Source of the DNA: UBA4416 sp044238845
Lineage (GTDB): Bacteria > Bacteroidota > Bacteroidia > B-17B0 > Aurantibacillaceae
Direction: 5' to 3'
Assembly (NCBI GenBank): GCA_044238845.1
Contig: JBIICN010000019.1
Coordinates: forward strand, 1 to 64,000
DNA: 64,000 nucleotides
Position 1 is the stretch's first letter, and each line of letters opens with the position of its first letter. Below are positions 1-8,023 of the stretch, piece after piece. A model generated the notes under the pieces. The model saw only the letters and a list, made by a program, of their open reading frames with translations, had not been told where the DNA came from and made no database searches. Position numbers and translations under genes: made by a program.

Positions 1-59
1 AAAACTGCTTCTACGCAGTTAAATCTATACTTGTAATTGTACTTGTTTCTTTTAAACAT

Positions 60-96
60 AAAAAAGCCCCCATTAAGTGTCTAACTTTTTGGGGGC
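60..96 (-). terminator. Stem-loop terminator after the DedA gene
   Basis: Arms GCCCCC (66-71) and GGGGGC (91-96) enclose a smaller AAGT/ACTT stem. Read on the minus strand the hairpin is followed by a run of T, as in an intrinsic terminator, about 40 bases past the stop of the minus-strand DedA gene. The loop text also resembles the end of IS3-type elements (see findings). Confidence 0.5.
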
Positions 97-137
97 AGTC
101 TAATTTCGCTCCTTTTTGTTTTATTTCACTGATAGTA

Positions 138-773
138 TTAAGCTTTACTACTCATCTTATTCTTTACCATCGTAATTAAAATTGGTAATACCGATAAACC
201 AATAATGCCAAGGCAAACTAAATCAATGTGTTTTCTGATGAATTCTACTTCACCTAATAAATAACCAGCTGTAGTTAAACCACCAATCCATAAAGCACCA
301 CCTAATACATCATAAGCTAAATATTTTTTATAGTTCATTTCGCCAACACCAGCTGCAAATGGAGCAAAGGTTCTTACGAATGGAACAAAACGTGCCATGA
401 TGATAGCTTTAGTACCATGCTTTTCAAAAAACAAATGGGTTTTATCTAAGTATTCTCTTTTTACTAATACCCTACCCTTTAATTTAAGGTCAAAAATCTT
501 GATGCCTATTTTTCTACCAATCCAATAGTTACAGTTATCACCTAACACGGCGGCAATAAATAATAAAATCAATAAATACGACATATTTAAATGCCCTGTA
601 CGTGCAAATAACCCTGCCGTAAATAAAAGAGAGTCGCCTGGTAAAAAAGGCATGGCCACTAAACCTGTTTCAATAAAAATAACCAAAAATAAAACAATGT
701 AAATAGCTGTTCCAAAATTGGCAAATAACCAATCAAAATCTAAATGTAAAATGTGTTTAAATAATTCAATCAT
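138..773 (-). CDS. DedA family (SNARE-associated/VTT domain) inner membrane protein
   Basis: A 211-residue polytopic membrane protein. The family signature is visible: the segment MPFLPGDSLLFTAG near residues 41-54, the stretch FEKHGTKAIIMARFVPFVRTF near 116-136 with its conserved arginines, and hydrophobic segments at both ends. Members of this family are thought to move lipids such as undecaprenyl phosphate or phosphatidylethanolamine across the inner membrane, and to influence envelope integrity; the substrate here cannot be read from sequence. Length matches the family (about 200 residues). It is transcribed alone, away from the rhodanese gene by about 100 bases, and ends at a stem-loop. 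Confidence 0.9.
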   Translation of the reverse strand: MIELFKHILHLDFDWLFANFGTAIYIVLFLVIFIETGLVAMPFLPGDSLLFTAGLFARTGHLNMSYLLILLFIAAVLGDNCNYWIGRKIGIKIFDLKLKGRVLVKREYLDKTHLFFEKHGTKAIIMARFVPFVRTFAPFAAGVGEMNYKKYLAYDVLGGALWIGGLTTAGYLLGEVEFIRKHIDLVCLGIIGLSVLPILITMVKNKMSSKA

Positions 774-870
774 AAATATTATGTGTTTTTTGAGTTGAGT
801 TTTTGGTTACTTGAAAAAAATTAGAGTTAAGCCATTCAAATAACAAACAACTTCTCTCTAACAACTTAAA

Positions 871-1173
871 TTACAATCCTATCTCGTCGATATAAGCTAA
901 AATACCGCCTTTTAAGTTGTATAAGTTTGTAAAACCATGCTGGCTTTCTAAAGCGCCAATAACAGTGGCACTACGTTTGCCACTGCGGCAATGAACTACC
1001 ACTTGTTTGTCCTTTGCTATTTTATCTATGTTATCCATTACTTCGCCCATTGGAATTAATTCGCCTTTGATATTGGCTTCATCAAATTCGTATTCTTCTC
1101 TAACATCAATTAATTGAAAATCTTTTTTCTCGTCAATTAATTGCTTTAATTCTTGTACGGTTATTTCTTTCAT
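871..1173 (-). CDS. Rhodanese-like domain protein
   Basis: A 100-residue single-domain rhodanese. The start LIDVREEYEF (residues 21-30) is the conserved CH2A-like segment and the active-site loop HCRSGKRSA holds Cys62, the residue that would carry persulfide sulfur. No signal peptide, so cytoplasmic. Such small rhodaneses act as sulfur carriers or thiosulfate sulfurtransferases; the real partner is unknown. A cysteine desulfurase lies 5 kb away but in another transcription unit. It follows the YceI-like gene's neighbourhood on the same strand with a short gap of 18 bases, so co-transcription with the genes at 1192-2573 is likely. Confidence 0.88.
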   Translation of the reverse strand: MKEITVQELKQLIDEKKDFQLIDVREEYEFDEANIKGELIPMGEVMDNIDKIAKDKQVVVHCRSGKRSATVIGALESQHGFTNLYNLKGGILAYIDEIGL

Positions 1174-1191
1174 AATTATATTTTTAAAATG

Positions 1192-1782
1192 TTAGTTTTC
1201 AATAAATTTTTCCATTCCTGGTTTTAATTGGTTAATGTAACCACTACCAATATTAATAGAAATTGTTTTTTTAAGATGGTGAGGTTTTTTATCTAACTTA
1301 AATTCTTTTGGTTTAAATGATATTTGCAAGTTACTTCTGATTTTGTCATAATAATCATTTCCAGTATTTCTGTATAAAATTCCATCTGACGAAATTTTAA
1401 ACAATACTAAATCAATACTATATGTATGTATAACGCTATTAAACGTTACATTACCATTTATATGAAGTGTTTTATAACCGTGATTACTTAATGCCGGCAA
1501 TCTATCTGAATTCAATACTCCTTTAAAAACAAACTTCGTATCGTCTAAATCATCTAACCAAGTATCTAAACTATCCACTCCAGTTTTAAACTTTGCAAAA
1601 TCTATCACCAAATAAAATTCACTATTAGCTTCATTATAAAACATAAAAGAGGAGTTTTGATTTGCAAAACATATTTCGTCATGAACACATGTTTTCACAA
1701 ATGTATTAGATGGAAATACCTCTTGAGAACTAATTGTTCCGCCAATAAAACACAATGCAAATAAATAATGTAATGCTCTCAT
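1192..1782 (-). CDS. Exported YceI-like hypothetical protein
   Basis: A 196-residue protein with a cleavable signal peptide (MRALHYLFALCFIGGTISSQ, residues 1-20). The middle (about residues 75-130: FVFKGVLNSDRLP..., GNVTFNSVIHTYSIDLVLFKI) has the alternating pattern and spacing of a YceI lipocalin-like beta barrel, a family binding isoprenoid-type lipids in the periplasm. The match is by eye and weak at the ends, so the family call is tentative. The start codon overlaps the stop of the ComA-type gene by one base, showing tight coupling with 1782-2573. A clear YceI protein is present elsewhere in the window at 33195. Confidence 0.6.
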   Translation of the reverse strand: MRALHYLFALCFIGGTISSQEVFPSNTFVKTCVHDEICFANQNSSFMFYNEANSEFYLVIDFAKFKTGVDSLDTWLDDLDDTKFVFKGVLNSDRLPALSNHGYKTLHINGNVTFNSVIHTYSIDLVLFKISSDGILYRNTGNDYYDKIRSNLQISFKPKEFKLDKKPHHLKKTISINIGSGYINQLKPGMEKFIEN

Positions 1783-2573
1783 TAAAACGTTTTTTCTTTG
1801 GTACCTTCTGGTAAGTAATTAAAGAAAGTATCGCCACGTAAACCAATACGTAATGTTTCTAATGGAATCACATCATCCACACTAATATTTCCAACGTTTA
1901 CATTAGCCCCAAATAAATTGATAAAGTAAACTTGTTGCGATTTTTGAGGAGTTTCCCAAATAATATCTTCTACCTTGATTTTACTGGTTATACGAGTAAT
2001 TAACATCGAATGAGCGCTTCCGTTTTTATGAAAAATACCAACGGTGCCACTTTCTCTTGCTTCTGCAATTACTTTAAATGAACCGGCTTCTAACTCCGCT
2101 TTCATCATGCTCGTCCATTTTGCGGGATGAATAATAATCCCTTCTTCTTTTGAACCAACTTCTGATAACACGGTGAAGTTTTTTGATAAGGTATTAATAA
2201 ATTGACACTTACTATCATGATCCATATTAATACTTCCGTCACTTACCTCTGCGGTATCTAAACCATAAGAATCAATAAATTTTTGGTACTCATCAAACTT
2301 ACCACGAGCCACAAATGCTTCAAATAAAGTACCACCTAAATACGTTTTAATACCCGCTTGCTTATATAATTTAATTTTTTCTTTTACATTCTTCGACATC
2401 ACGGAGGTTCCAAATCCTAACTTCACAAAGTCCACATAATCTGCGTAGCTTTCCACAAAATCTTCGGCGTGTCTTAATGAAATACCTTTATCCATTACCA
2501 TTGTTAAACCACTATTTCTTGGTCTTTCAGTGCGTTCGGGTATATGGGATAAATTTACATTGTATTTTAACAT
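1782..2573 (-). CDS. comA: Phosphosulfolactate synthase (ComA family)
   Basis: A 263-residue TIM-barrel protein. Strings typical of ComA are present: RPRNSGLTMVMDKG near residues 18-31, VDFVKLGFGTS near 47-57, AGIKTYLGGTLFEAF near 72-86, and EVSDGSI near 110-116. The family adds sulfite to phosphoenolpyruvate to give (2R)-3-phosphosulfolactate, the first step of coenzyme M synthesis in methanogens. Bacteroidota do not make coenzyme M, and no comB, comC, comD or comE gene is next to it, so its role here is unknown; a sulfonate or sulfonolipid precursor is one possibility (inference). It is translationally coupled to the exported protein at 1192-1782. Confidence 0.85.
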   Translation of the reverse strand: MLKYNVNLSHIPERTERPRNSGLTMVMDKGISLRHAEDFVESYADYVDFVKLGFGTSVMSKNVKEKIKLYKQAGIKTYLGGTLFEAFVARGKFDEYQKFIDSYGLDTAEVSDGSINMDHDSKCQFINTLSKNFTVLSEVGSKEEGIIIHPAKWTSMMKAELEAGSFKVIAEARESGTVGIFHKNGSAHSMLITRITSKIKVEDIIWETPQKSQQVYFINLFGANVNVGNISVDDVIPLETLRIGLRGDTFFNYLPEGTKEKTF

Positions 2574-2583
2574 AGTACTTAAT

Positions 2584-3999
2584 TTATAACGGTTTATTTT
2601 TAAATGATTGTATCAGTTGCATGACGGCAACATCTGTTTCTAATATGGGTAAATATTCTAATAAGTCGGAGTGTTTATCGTAATCCATTTCAAGGGCATG
2701 TTCTAAAAACGCTAATCCTTCTTGTTTTCTTCCTAGTTCCATTTGCAAACCACTCATGCGGTAATACAATTCAGGTGCATCTGGAAATTTTTGAATGCCT
2801 TCTGCTAATACTTTTTCGCAGTCTTTATAATATTCGGCATCATGCAATAATTTTGCATAATCAATGTAAATATCAAATTCTTCATACCCTAATTCTATCA
2901 CACGTTGATAGGCTGAAGCCGCTTCTTCTAAAAATCCTAATTTATGTTGAACCTCTCCAAACACATACCAATACTCTGGCATATTTGGGTTAATTTCAAT
3001 AGCTTTTTTAATATAATGGATGCTTTCGGTAATTCTGTTTTGATAATCTAATACAATACCAATCCCTAACCAAGCATCCGCATGAGCGGCATCTAATTTA
3101 ATGGCTCTATTATAGTTTACTAAAGCTTCTTCGTATTGATTTAAATTTTCGTAACACTCGCCAATGTAATAATAGGTACTAGCATCTGGTTCTTCGTGTT
3201 TAAAGGTTTCTCGATAAACTTCAATAGCCTCAGCATATCTATCTAGTTGAGCCATTGAATTAGCTTTATTAAAATAGGCCGACGAAAAATTATCTTTAAT
3301 AGCAATGGCATAATCGTATGCATCAATGGCTTTTTCAAACAAACTTAAACGATTGTAACTAATCCCTAAATTAAACCAAGCAAAATGATTGTATGGTTTT
3401 TCTTCTATATAATTTTCGTAAAAAGAAATGGCTTCTTCGCTTTTACCTGTCATTTCAAAGCATAAGGATAGTTCATTTAAAGCCACATCATTATCAGAAT
3501 TAACTTTAATGGCTTTCTTTAAATAATACAAAGCGTCATCTGCCTTATCATCATTTAAAAATTCAATTCCTATGGCTACATATACTTCATCTTTGTATTC
3601 GGACAAAGGCAATGCTTTTTTATAATTTTCAACGGCTTGCTCACTCAATCCCATTTGGCTATATATGTACCCACGAGTCATATACAATTCGCTATTGCTA
3701 CTTTCTACCTGCTCTACATCATTTAATAAATTTAAAGCTTCGTGGGTTTTATGCTGAGATGATAAAAACTGTGCTAATTTAATTTTTAGGCTTGATGAAT
3801 AAGGATAATGATCTAAAGCAAAGTCAAGTGCTTTTTTGGCTAACTCTAAATTAAACCATTGCATATAATAATCAATAATTTCTTCTAATTCGTCAGCATC
3901 AAAAAATTGCTGATTTCCAGAAGAAATCATATCCTCAAATCGCTTTAAACTTTTTTCGAAATCTTGGTTGCTTAATCCATCTCCTTCAAATTCACTCAT
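2584..3999 (-). CDS. Cytoplasmic TPR-repeat protein
   Basis: A 471-residue protein built almost entirely of tetratricopeptide repeats (for example YFNKANSMAQLDRYAEAIEVYRE, YYIGECYENLNQYEEALVNYNRAI, WLGIGIVLDYQNRITESIHYIKKAI), so a protein-binding scaffold. I choose the ATG at 3999 (MSEFEGDG...) over one 51 bases upstream: the upstream extension is hydrophobic without a cleavage site, and a good minus-strand promoter -7 box at 4027-4034 would lie inside it. The gene ends 11 bases before the ComA-type gene, so the two probably share a transcript. No enzymatic domain is seen. Confidence 0.85.
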   Translation of the reverse strand: MSEFEGDGLSNQDFEKSLKRFEDMISSGNQQFFDADELEEIIDYYMQWFNLELAKKALDFALDHYPYSSSLKIKLAQFLSSQHKTHEALNLLNDVEQVESSNSELYMTRGYIYSQMGLSEQAVENYKKALPLSEYKDEVYVAIGIEFLNDDKADDALYYLKKAIKVNSDNDVALNELSLCFEMTGKSEEAISFYENYIEEKPYNHFAWFNLGISYNRLSLFEKAIDAYDYAIAIKDNFSSAYFNKANSMAQLDRYAEAIEVYRETFKHEEPDASTYYYIGECYENLNQYEEALVNYNRAIKLDAAHADAWLGIGIVLDYQNRITESIHYIKKAIEINPNMPEYWYVFGEVQHKLGFLEEAASAYQRVIELGYEEFDIYIDYAKLLHDAEYYKDCEKVLAEGIQKFPDAPELYYRMSGLQMELGRKQEGLAFLEHALEMDYDKHSDLLEYLPILETDVAVMQLIQSFKNKPL

Positions 4000-4026
4000 A
4001 CAAAAACTTCTAAATAATAATAAATA

Positions 4027-4034
4027 CAAATTTA
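4027..4034 (-). promoter_or_regulatory. -7 promoter box for the TPR gene
   Basis: The minus strand reads TAAATTTG, an exact match to the Bacteroidota TAnnTTTG box, 28 bases before the chosen ATG at 3999. No TTG at the expected -33 distance was found, so strength is uncertain. It supports the shorter start. Confidence 0.45.
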
Positions 4035-4099
4035 AGGTTAAAAAATACATTTTAGGGCTTAATTTTGAACAAAAAATAGTGTATTTTGTAGAAAACTAG

Positions 4100-4132
4100 T
4101 TGCTTTAAGTGTGAAGGCTAATATTATATTTG
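4100..4132 (+). promoter_or_regulatory. Promoter for the phosphosugar mutase gene
   Basis: TTG at 4100-4102 and TATATTTG at 4125-4132 are separated by 22 bases, fitting the Bacteroidota sigma-A pattern. The box ends 24 bases before the GTG start at 4156. Confidence 0.6.
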
Positions 4133-4155
4133 TGCGACTATAAATAAAAATTAAC

Positions 4156-5577
4156 GTGACTTTAATAAAAAGTATTTCAGGAATAAGAGGAACCATTGGT
4201 GGTAAACCAGGTGATGGATTAAGCCCTTTAGATATTGTAAAATTTGCTTCTGCTTATGGTAGCTGGATAGTTTCGACAAGCTCGACTTCGACAGGCTCAG
4301 TCATCGCTGCTGATAAAAAGATAACTGTAGTTATTGGTCGCGATGCCCGTTTATCAGGGCAAATGGTAAATAACATTGTTTGTGGCACTTTAGTTGGCTT
4401 AGGAATTAACGTCATCGATTTAGGTTTAAGCACAACTCCAACTGTTGAAGTGGCAGTAACCGAATTAAATGCTGATGGTGGTATTATTTTAACGGCAAGC
4501 CACAATCCAAAACAATGGAATGCCCTAAAATTATTAAATAATAAAGGTGAGTTTATTAGCGATAGTGAAGGTAAATACATCCTAGAACTAGCTGATAAAG
4601 AAGATTTTACGTATAGCGACGTGAATCAATTAGGTACTTATGAGCAACGTGATGATTTATTGCAAATTCATATTGACAAAGTTTTACAATTACCTTATGT
4701 AGATGTGGAAGCGATTAAAAAAGCGAATTTCTCAGTAGCGGTTGATGCCGTTAACTCTAGTGGAGGAATTGTTATTCCCATGTTATTAGAGGCTTTAGGT
4801 GTTAAAACCATACATAAAATTCATTGCGAACCTACAGGACATTTTGCTCATAATCCTGAGCCATTACCTGAACATTTAAGAGATTTATCAGAAGCAGTTG
4901 TAAAAACAAAATCTGATGTGGGTATCAGTGTTGACCCAGATGTGGATCGTTTAGCTTTAGTTTGCGAAGACGGTGAAATGTTTGGAGAAGAGTATACTTT
5001 AGTAGCAGTAGCGGATGCCGTATTACAATATCATAAAGGTGGAAACACAGTTTCTAACTTATCCTCTACTCGAGCATTAAGAGATGTAACAGAAAAAATG
5101 GGAGGCACTTACTCAGCTTCAGCAGTTGGAGAAGTGAATGTGGTTAACATGATGAAATCTACCAATGCTCTTATTGGAGGAGAAGGAAATGGCGGTGTGA
5201 TTCTACCAGAAATTCATTATGGCCGTGATGCTTTAGTTGGGGTTGCTATCTTTTTAACGCACTTAGCAAAGTTCGGAAAAACTACGTCTATGTTACGTAA
5301 GTCTTTTCCTAATTACTACATCTCTAAAAATAAAATTGAATTAACTCCCGAAATTGATGTAGATAAAGTTTTAGTAAGTGTGAAAGAAAAATACGCTAAA
5401 CAACCAGTAAATACAGTAGATGGTGTAAAAATTGAATTTGATAAAGAATGGGTTCATTTACGTAAATCAAATACTGAACCCATTATCAGAATTTACAGTG
5501 AGAGTGAAAGTATGAGTACCGCTGATGCTTTAGCAAAAAAAATAATTGAAGATATTAAGGAGATTATAAAAAATTAG
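4156..5577 (+). CDS. glmM: Phosphoglucosamine mutase / phosphomannomutase
   Basis: A 473-residue alpha-D-phosphohexomutase. The N-terminus SISGIRGTIGG is the substrate-binding start, the catalytic phosphoserine is Ser115 in TASHNP, the metal site is D260-P-D262-V-D264-R, and GEGNGG and RKSNTEPIIRIY close the active site. It converts glucosamine-6-P to glucosamine-1-P (or mannose-6-P to mannose-1-P), feeding cell-wall and capsule sugar nucleotides. The start is GTG. Odd: between AYGSW and TVVIGRD there are about nine residues more than the usual Bacteroidota protein as I recall it, rich in Ser and Thr, and this piece is encoded by a GC-richer 30-base repeat at 4271-4300. Which of the two hexose substrates it prefers cannot be read. 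Confidence 0.9.
   Translation: MTLIKSISGIRGTIGGKPGDGLSPLDIVKFASAYGSWIVSTSSTSTGSVIAADKKITVVIGRDARLSGQMVNNIVCGTLVGLGINVIDLGLSTTPTVEVAVTELNADGGIILTASHNPKQWNALKLLNNKGEFISDSEGKYILELADKEDFTYSDVNQLGTYEQRDDLLQIHIDKVLQLPYVDVEAIKKANFSVAVDAVNSSGGIVIPMLLEALGVKTIHKIHCEPTGHFAHNPEPLPEHLRDLSEAVVKTKSDVGISVDPDVDRLALVCEDGEMFGEEYTLVAVADAVLQYHKGGNTVSNLSSTRALRDVTEKMGGTYSASAVGEVNVVNMMKSTNALIGGEGNGGVILPEIHYGRDALVGVAIFLTHLAKFGKTTSMLRKSFPNYYISKNKIELTPEIDVDKVLVSVKEKYAKQPVNTVDGVKIEFDKEWVHLRKSNTEPIIRIYSESESMSTADALAKKIIEDIKEIIKN
4271..4300 (+). repeat. Small REP-like repeat inside the phosphosugar mutase gene
   Basis: Two adjacent 15-base copies, TTTCGACAAGCTCGA and CTTCGACAGGCTCAG, matching at 11 of 15 positions. TTCGACA-R-GCTC is a common dispersed motif in Bacteroidota genomes (from memory). 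Here it lies in frame inside a coding sequence and encodes a Ser/Thr-rich stretch. Confidence 0.65.
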
Positions 5578-5743
5578 TGAGATAGAGAATTATTGAAGTA
5601 AAGAGTAAAAAGATATTTAATCATATTATTCTTTAAATTAATAATTAATTACAATTACGAACTTCCAAAAAATAAAGAAATATCGATTATGAATTAAGAT
5701 TAAATCAACCATTCTTTAATTCACCTATTCAACCACTGACAAA

Positions 5744-6871
5744 ATGAAAGTATATTTAGATAACGCAGCAACTACCAAATTAGATGAAAACGTATTAGAA
5801 GCGATGTTACCATACATGCGCGAAGAATACGGAAATCCATCGTCTATTCATGCCTTTGGTCGTAAAACACGCTCTGCAATTGAAGTAGCTCGTAAAACCG
5901 TTTCTAAATTACTTAATGTTGCTCCTGCTGAAATATTTTTCACTTCTGGTGGTACAGAAGCAGATAACATGGCAATCAATCAAAGTATTCATTCTTTAGG
6001 TATTAAGCATGCGATTACCAGTAAAATTGAGCATCATGCAGTAGAACATACGTTACAAGTTTTAGAAAAAGAAGGTAAAATCAAATTAAGCTGGGTAAAT
6101 GTTGATGCCAAAGGAAATATTGATTTAAACCATTTAGAAGAGTTATTAAAAAACAACGAACGTTCATTTGTTTCTTTAATGCACGCTAATAATGAAATTG
6201 GAACTTTACTTCCATTAGAAAAAGTGGGTGAAATTTGCGCAAAGTATGATGCTATTTTTCATAGCGATACGGTACAAACTATGGGACATTACCCAATGGA
6301 TTTACAAAAAATTAAAGTTCATTTTATTACTTGCGCAGCACATAAATTCCACGGACCAAAAGGTGTTGGTTTTTTATATGTAAATCATACTATTAAAATT
6401 CAACCAATGATACATGGTGGCGCGCAAGAACGTAACATGCGTGGAGGCACCGAAAACACACAGGGTATTATAGGTTTAGCAAAAGCTTTAGAAATTTGTT
6501 ATGCCGAAATGAACGAACATATTGCTCACATTCAAGGATTAAAAAACTACATGAGAGAGCAATTAGAAAAGGAAATTCCAGGCATTGAATTTAATGGCGA
6601 AATATCAAATGAAAAAAGTTTATACACAGTTTTAAATTGTCGTTTTCCTGCTCACCCAGATGCCGAAATGTTATTGTTTAATTTAGATATTGCCGGTATT
6701 GCGGCTAGTGGCGGAAGCGCCTGTAGCAGTGGCAGCAACCAAGGCTCACACGTATTAAGAGGCATTGGTGCAGATGTATCACGTGCTTCGGTACGTTTTT
6801 CGTTTTGCAAATACACCGCTAAAGAAGAAATTGATTATACGATTGAAAAATTAAAGGGGATGTTGAAATAA
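5744..6871 (+). CDS. iscS: Cysteine desulfurase (NifS/IscS family)
   Basis: A 375-residue PLP enzyme that takes sulfur from cysteine to form a protein persulfide for iron-sulfur clusters and thiolated tRNA. The N-terminal YLDNAATT, the histidine pair in KIEHHAVEH, the PLP lysine Lys201 in AAHKFHGPKG, the RGGTEN loop and the catalytic Cys327 in GGSACSSGS are all present. The long ACSSGS loop is that of group I (IscS/NifS) enzymes rather than SufS. It stands alone with a 166-base leader in which I see no clear promoter, and it ends at a bidirectional terminator; no iscU or suf genes are adjacent. Confidence 0.93.
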   Translation: MKVYLDNAATTKLDENVLEAMLPYMREEYGNPSSIHAFGRKTRSAIEVARKTVSKLLNVAPAEIFFTSGGTEADNMAINQSIHSLGIKHAITSKIEHHAVEHTLQVLEKEGKIKLSWVNVDAKGNIDLNHLEELLKNNERSFVSLMHANNEIGTLLPLEKVGEICAKYDAIFHSDTVQTMGHYPMDLQKIKVHFITCAAHKFHGPKGVGFLYVNHTIKIQPMIHGGAQERNMRGGTENTQGIIGLAKALEICYAEMNEHIAHIQGLKNYMREQLEKEIPGIEFNGEISNEKSLYTVLNCRFPAHPDAEMLLFNLDIAGIAASGGSACSSGSNQGSHVLRGIGADVSRASVRFSFCKYTAKEEIDYTIEKLKGMLK

Positions 6872-6891
6872 TAACAAGATGAATCATAAAT

Positions 6892-6925
6892 AAAAAAGCG
6901 CTAGTAAATATACTAGCGCTTTTTA
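6892..6925. terminator. Bidirectional terminator between iscS and mdh
   Basis: A 14-base inverted repeat AAAAAGCGCTAGTA / TACTAGCGCTTTTT with a four-base loop AATA. It has A-runs on one side and T-runs on the other, so it serves both converging genes. Confidence 0.85.
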
Positions 6926-6941
6926 AATACTTAATTTATTA

Positions 6942-7883
6942 TTAAGCTGGAGTAACAGTAGATAATATGTTATTCATAGCTCTTACAGCATCTGCACTTT
7001 TTGCAAATAATGCTTTTTCTTCGTCATTTAATTTAAAGTCAACGATTTTTTCCCAACCGTTTTTACCAATAATTACAGGAACACCCATGCAAATATCAGA
7101 TTGACCATATTCTCCTTCTAACAATACGCTGCAAGGAATTAATTTTTTCTGATCGTTTAAAATACTATCAACGATTGTTGCAACTGCTGCACCTGGCGCA
7201 TACCATGCAGAAGTTCCTAACATACCAGTTAATGTAGCACCACCAACCATTGTATCAGCAGCGATTTTTTTCAATTTATCAGCATCTAATGTTTGAGAAA
7301 CTGGCACACCGTTATGAGTTGCTAAGCGAGTTAAAGGAATCATAGTTGTATCACCATGTCCACCAATAACTACACCTTGTACATCACTAGCAGGAGCATT
7401 TAATGCTTGAGATAAGTAACAGTTGAAACGCGCGCTATCTAAAGCACCACCCATACCAATGATACGGTTTTTAGGCAAATTACTTCCTTTTAATGCTAAG
7501 TAAGTCATTGTATCCATTGGATTAGATACGATAATAATTACAGCATTTGGAGAATGTTTTAAAACGTTTTCAGTTACTGTTTTTACAATTCCTGCATTAA
7601 TACCAATTAACTCTTCACGAGTCATACCTGGTTTACGAGGAATACCTGAAGTTACAACTACTACATCAGAACCAGCTGTTTTAGCATAATCATTAGTGCT
7701 TCCGCTAATACGAGTATTGAAACCATTTAAAGAAGCTGTTTGCATTAAATCTAATGCTTTACCTTCTGCAAAATTTTCTTTAATGTCTAAAATTACTACT
7801 TCACTAGCAATTCTTCTTTGTGCAATATATTCTGCACATGTTGCGCCTACATTTCCAGCGCCGATAACTGATACTTTTGTCAT
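6942..7883 (-). CDS. mdh: Malate dehydrogenase
   Basis: A 313-residue NAD-dependent malate dehydrogenase of the LDH-like type, interconverting malate and oxaloacetate in the TCA cycle. The Rossmann start VIGAGNVGATCA, the acidic end of beta-2 (ILDI, with an Asp selecting NAD), the loop PRKPGMTRE with substrate-binding arginines, SNPMD, and the catalytic histidine in GGHGDTTMIP (about residue 175) are all seen. The loop arginine argues for malate over lactate. It lies 140 bases downstream of gyrB on the same strand. Confidence 0.95.
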   Translation of the reverse strand: MTKVSVIGAGNVGATCAEYIAQRRIASEVVILDIKENFAEGKALDLMQTASLNGFNTRISGSTNDYAKTAGSDVVVVTSGIPRKPGMTREELIGINAGIVKTVTENVLKHSPNAVIIIVSNPMDTMTYLALKGSNLPKNRIIGMGGALDSARFNCYLSQALNAPASDVQGVVIGGHGDTTMIPLTRLATHNGVPVSQTLDADKLKKIAADTMVGGATLTGMLGTSAWYAPGAAVATIVDSILNDQKKLIPCSVLLEGEYGQSDICMGVPVIIGKNGWEKIVDFKLNDEEKALFAKSADAVRAMNNILSTVTPA

Positions 7884-8023
7884 TTTAATTGTTGGGTTAT
7901 AGATTTATAAAATTGTTGATTTGTTTTAGTTTTAATATTTTATAGTTAAAGTTATTGAAAGGAATTTAAAATATTATTTATTTAACTCTTTAATTGTCCA
8001 ATTCAATGGTTCATTAACTAATT

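Noticed and set aside
2775..2993. 72-residue plus-strand frame
   Set aside because: Inside the TPR gene; shadow of repeated codons.
4254..4580. 108-residue minus-strand frame
   Set aside because: It lies wholly inside glmM, is created by the repeat and codon bias of the opposite strand, and shows no domain.
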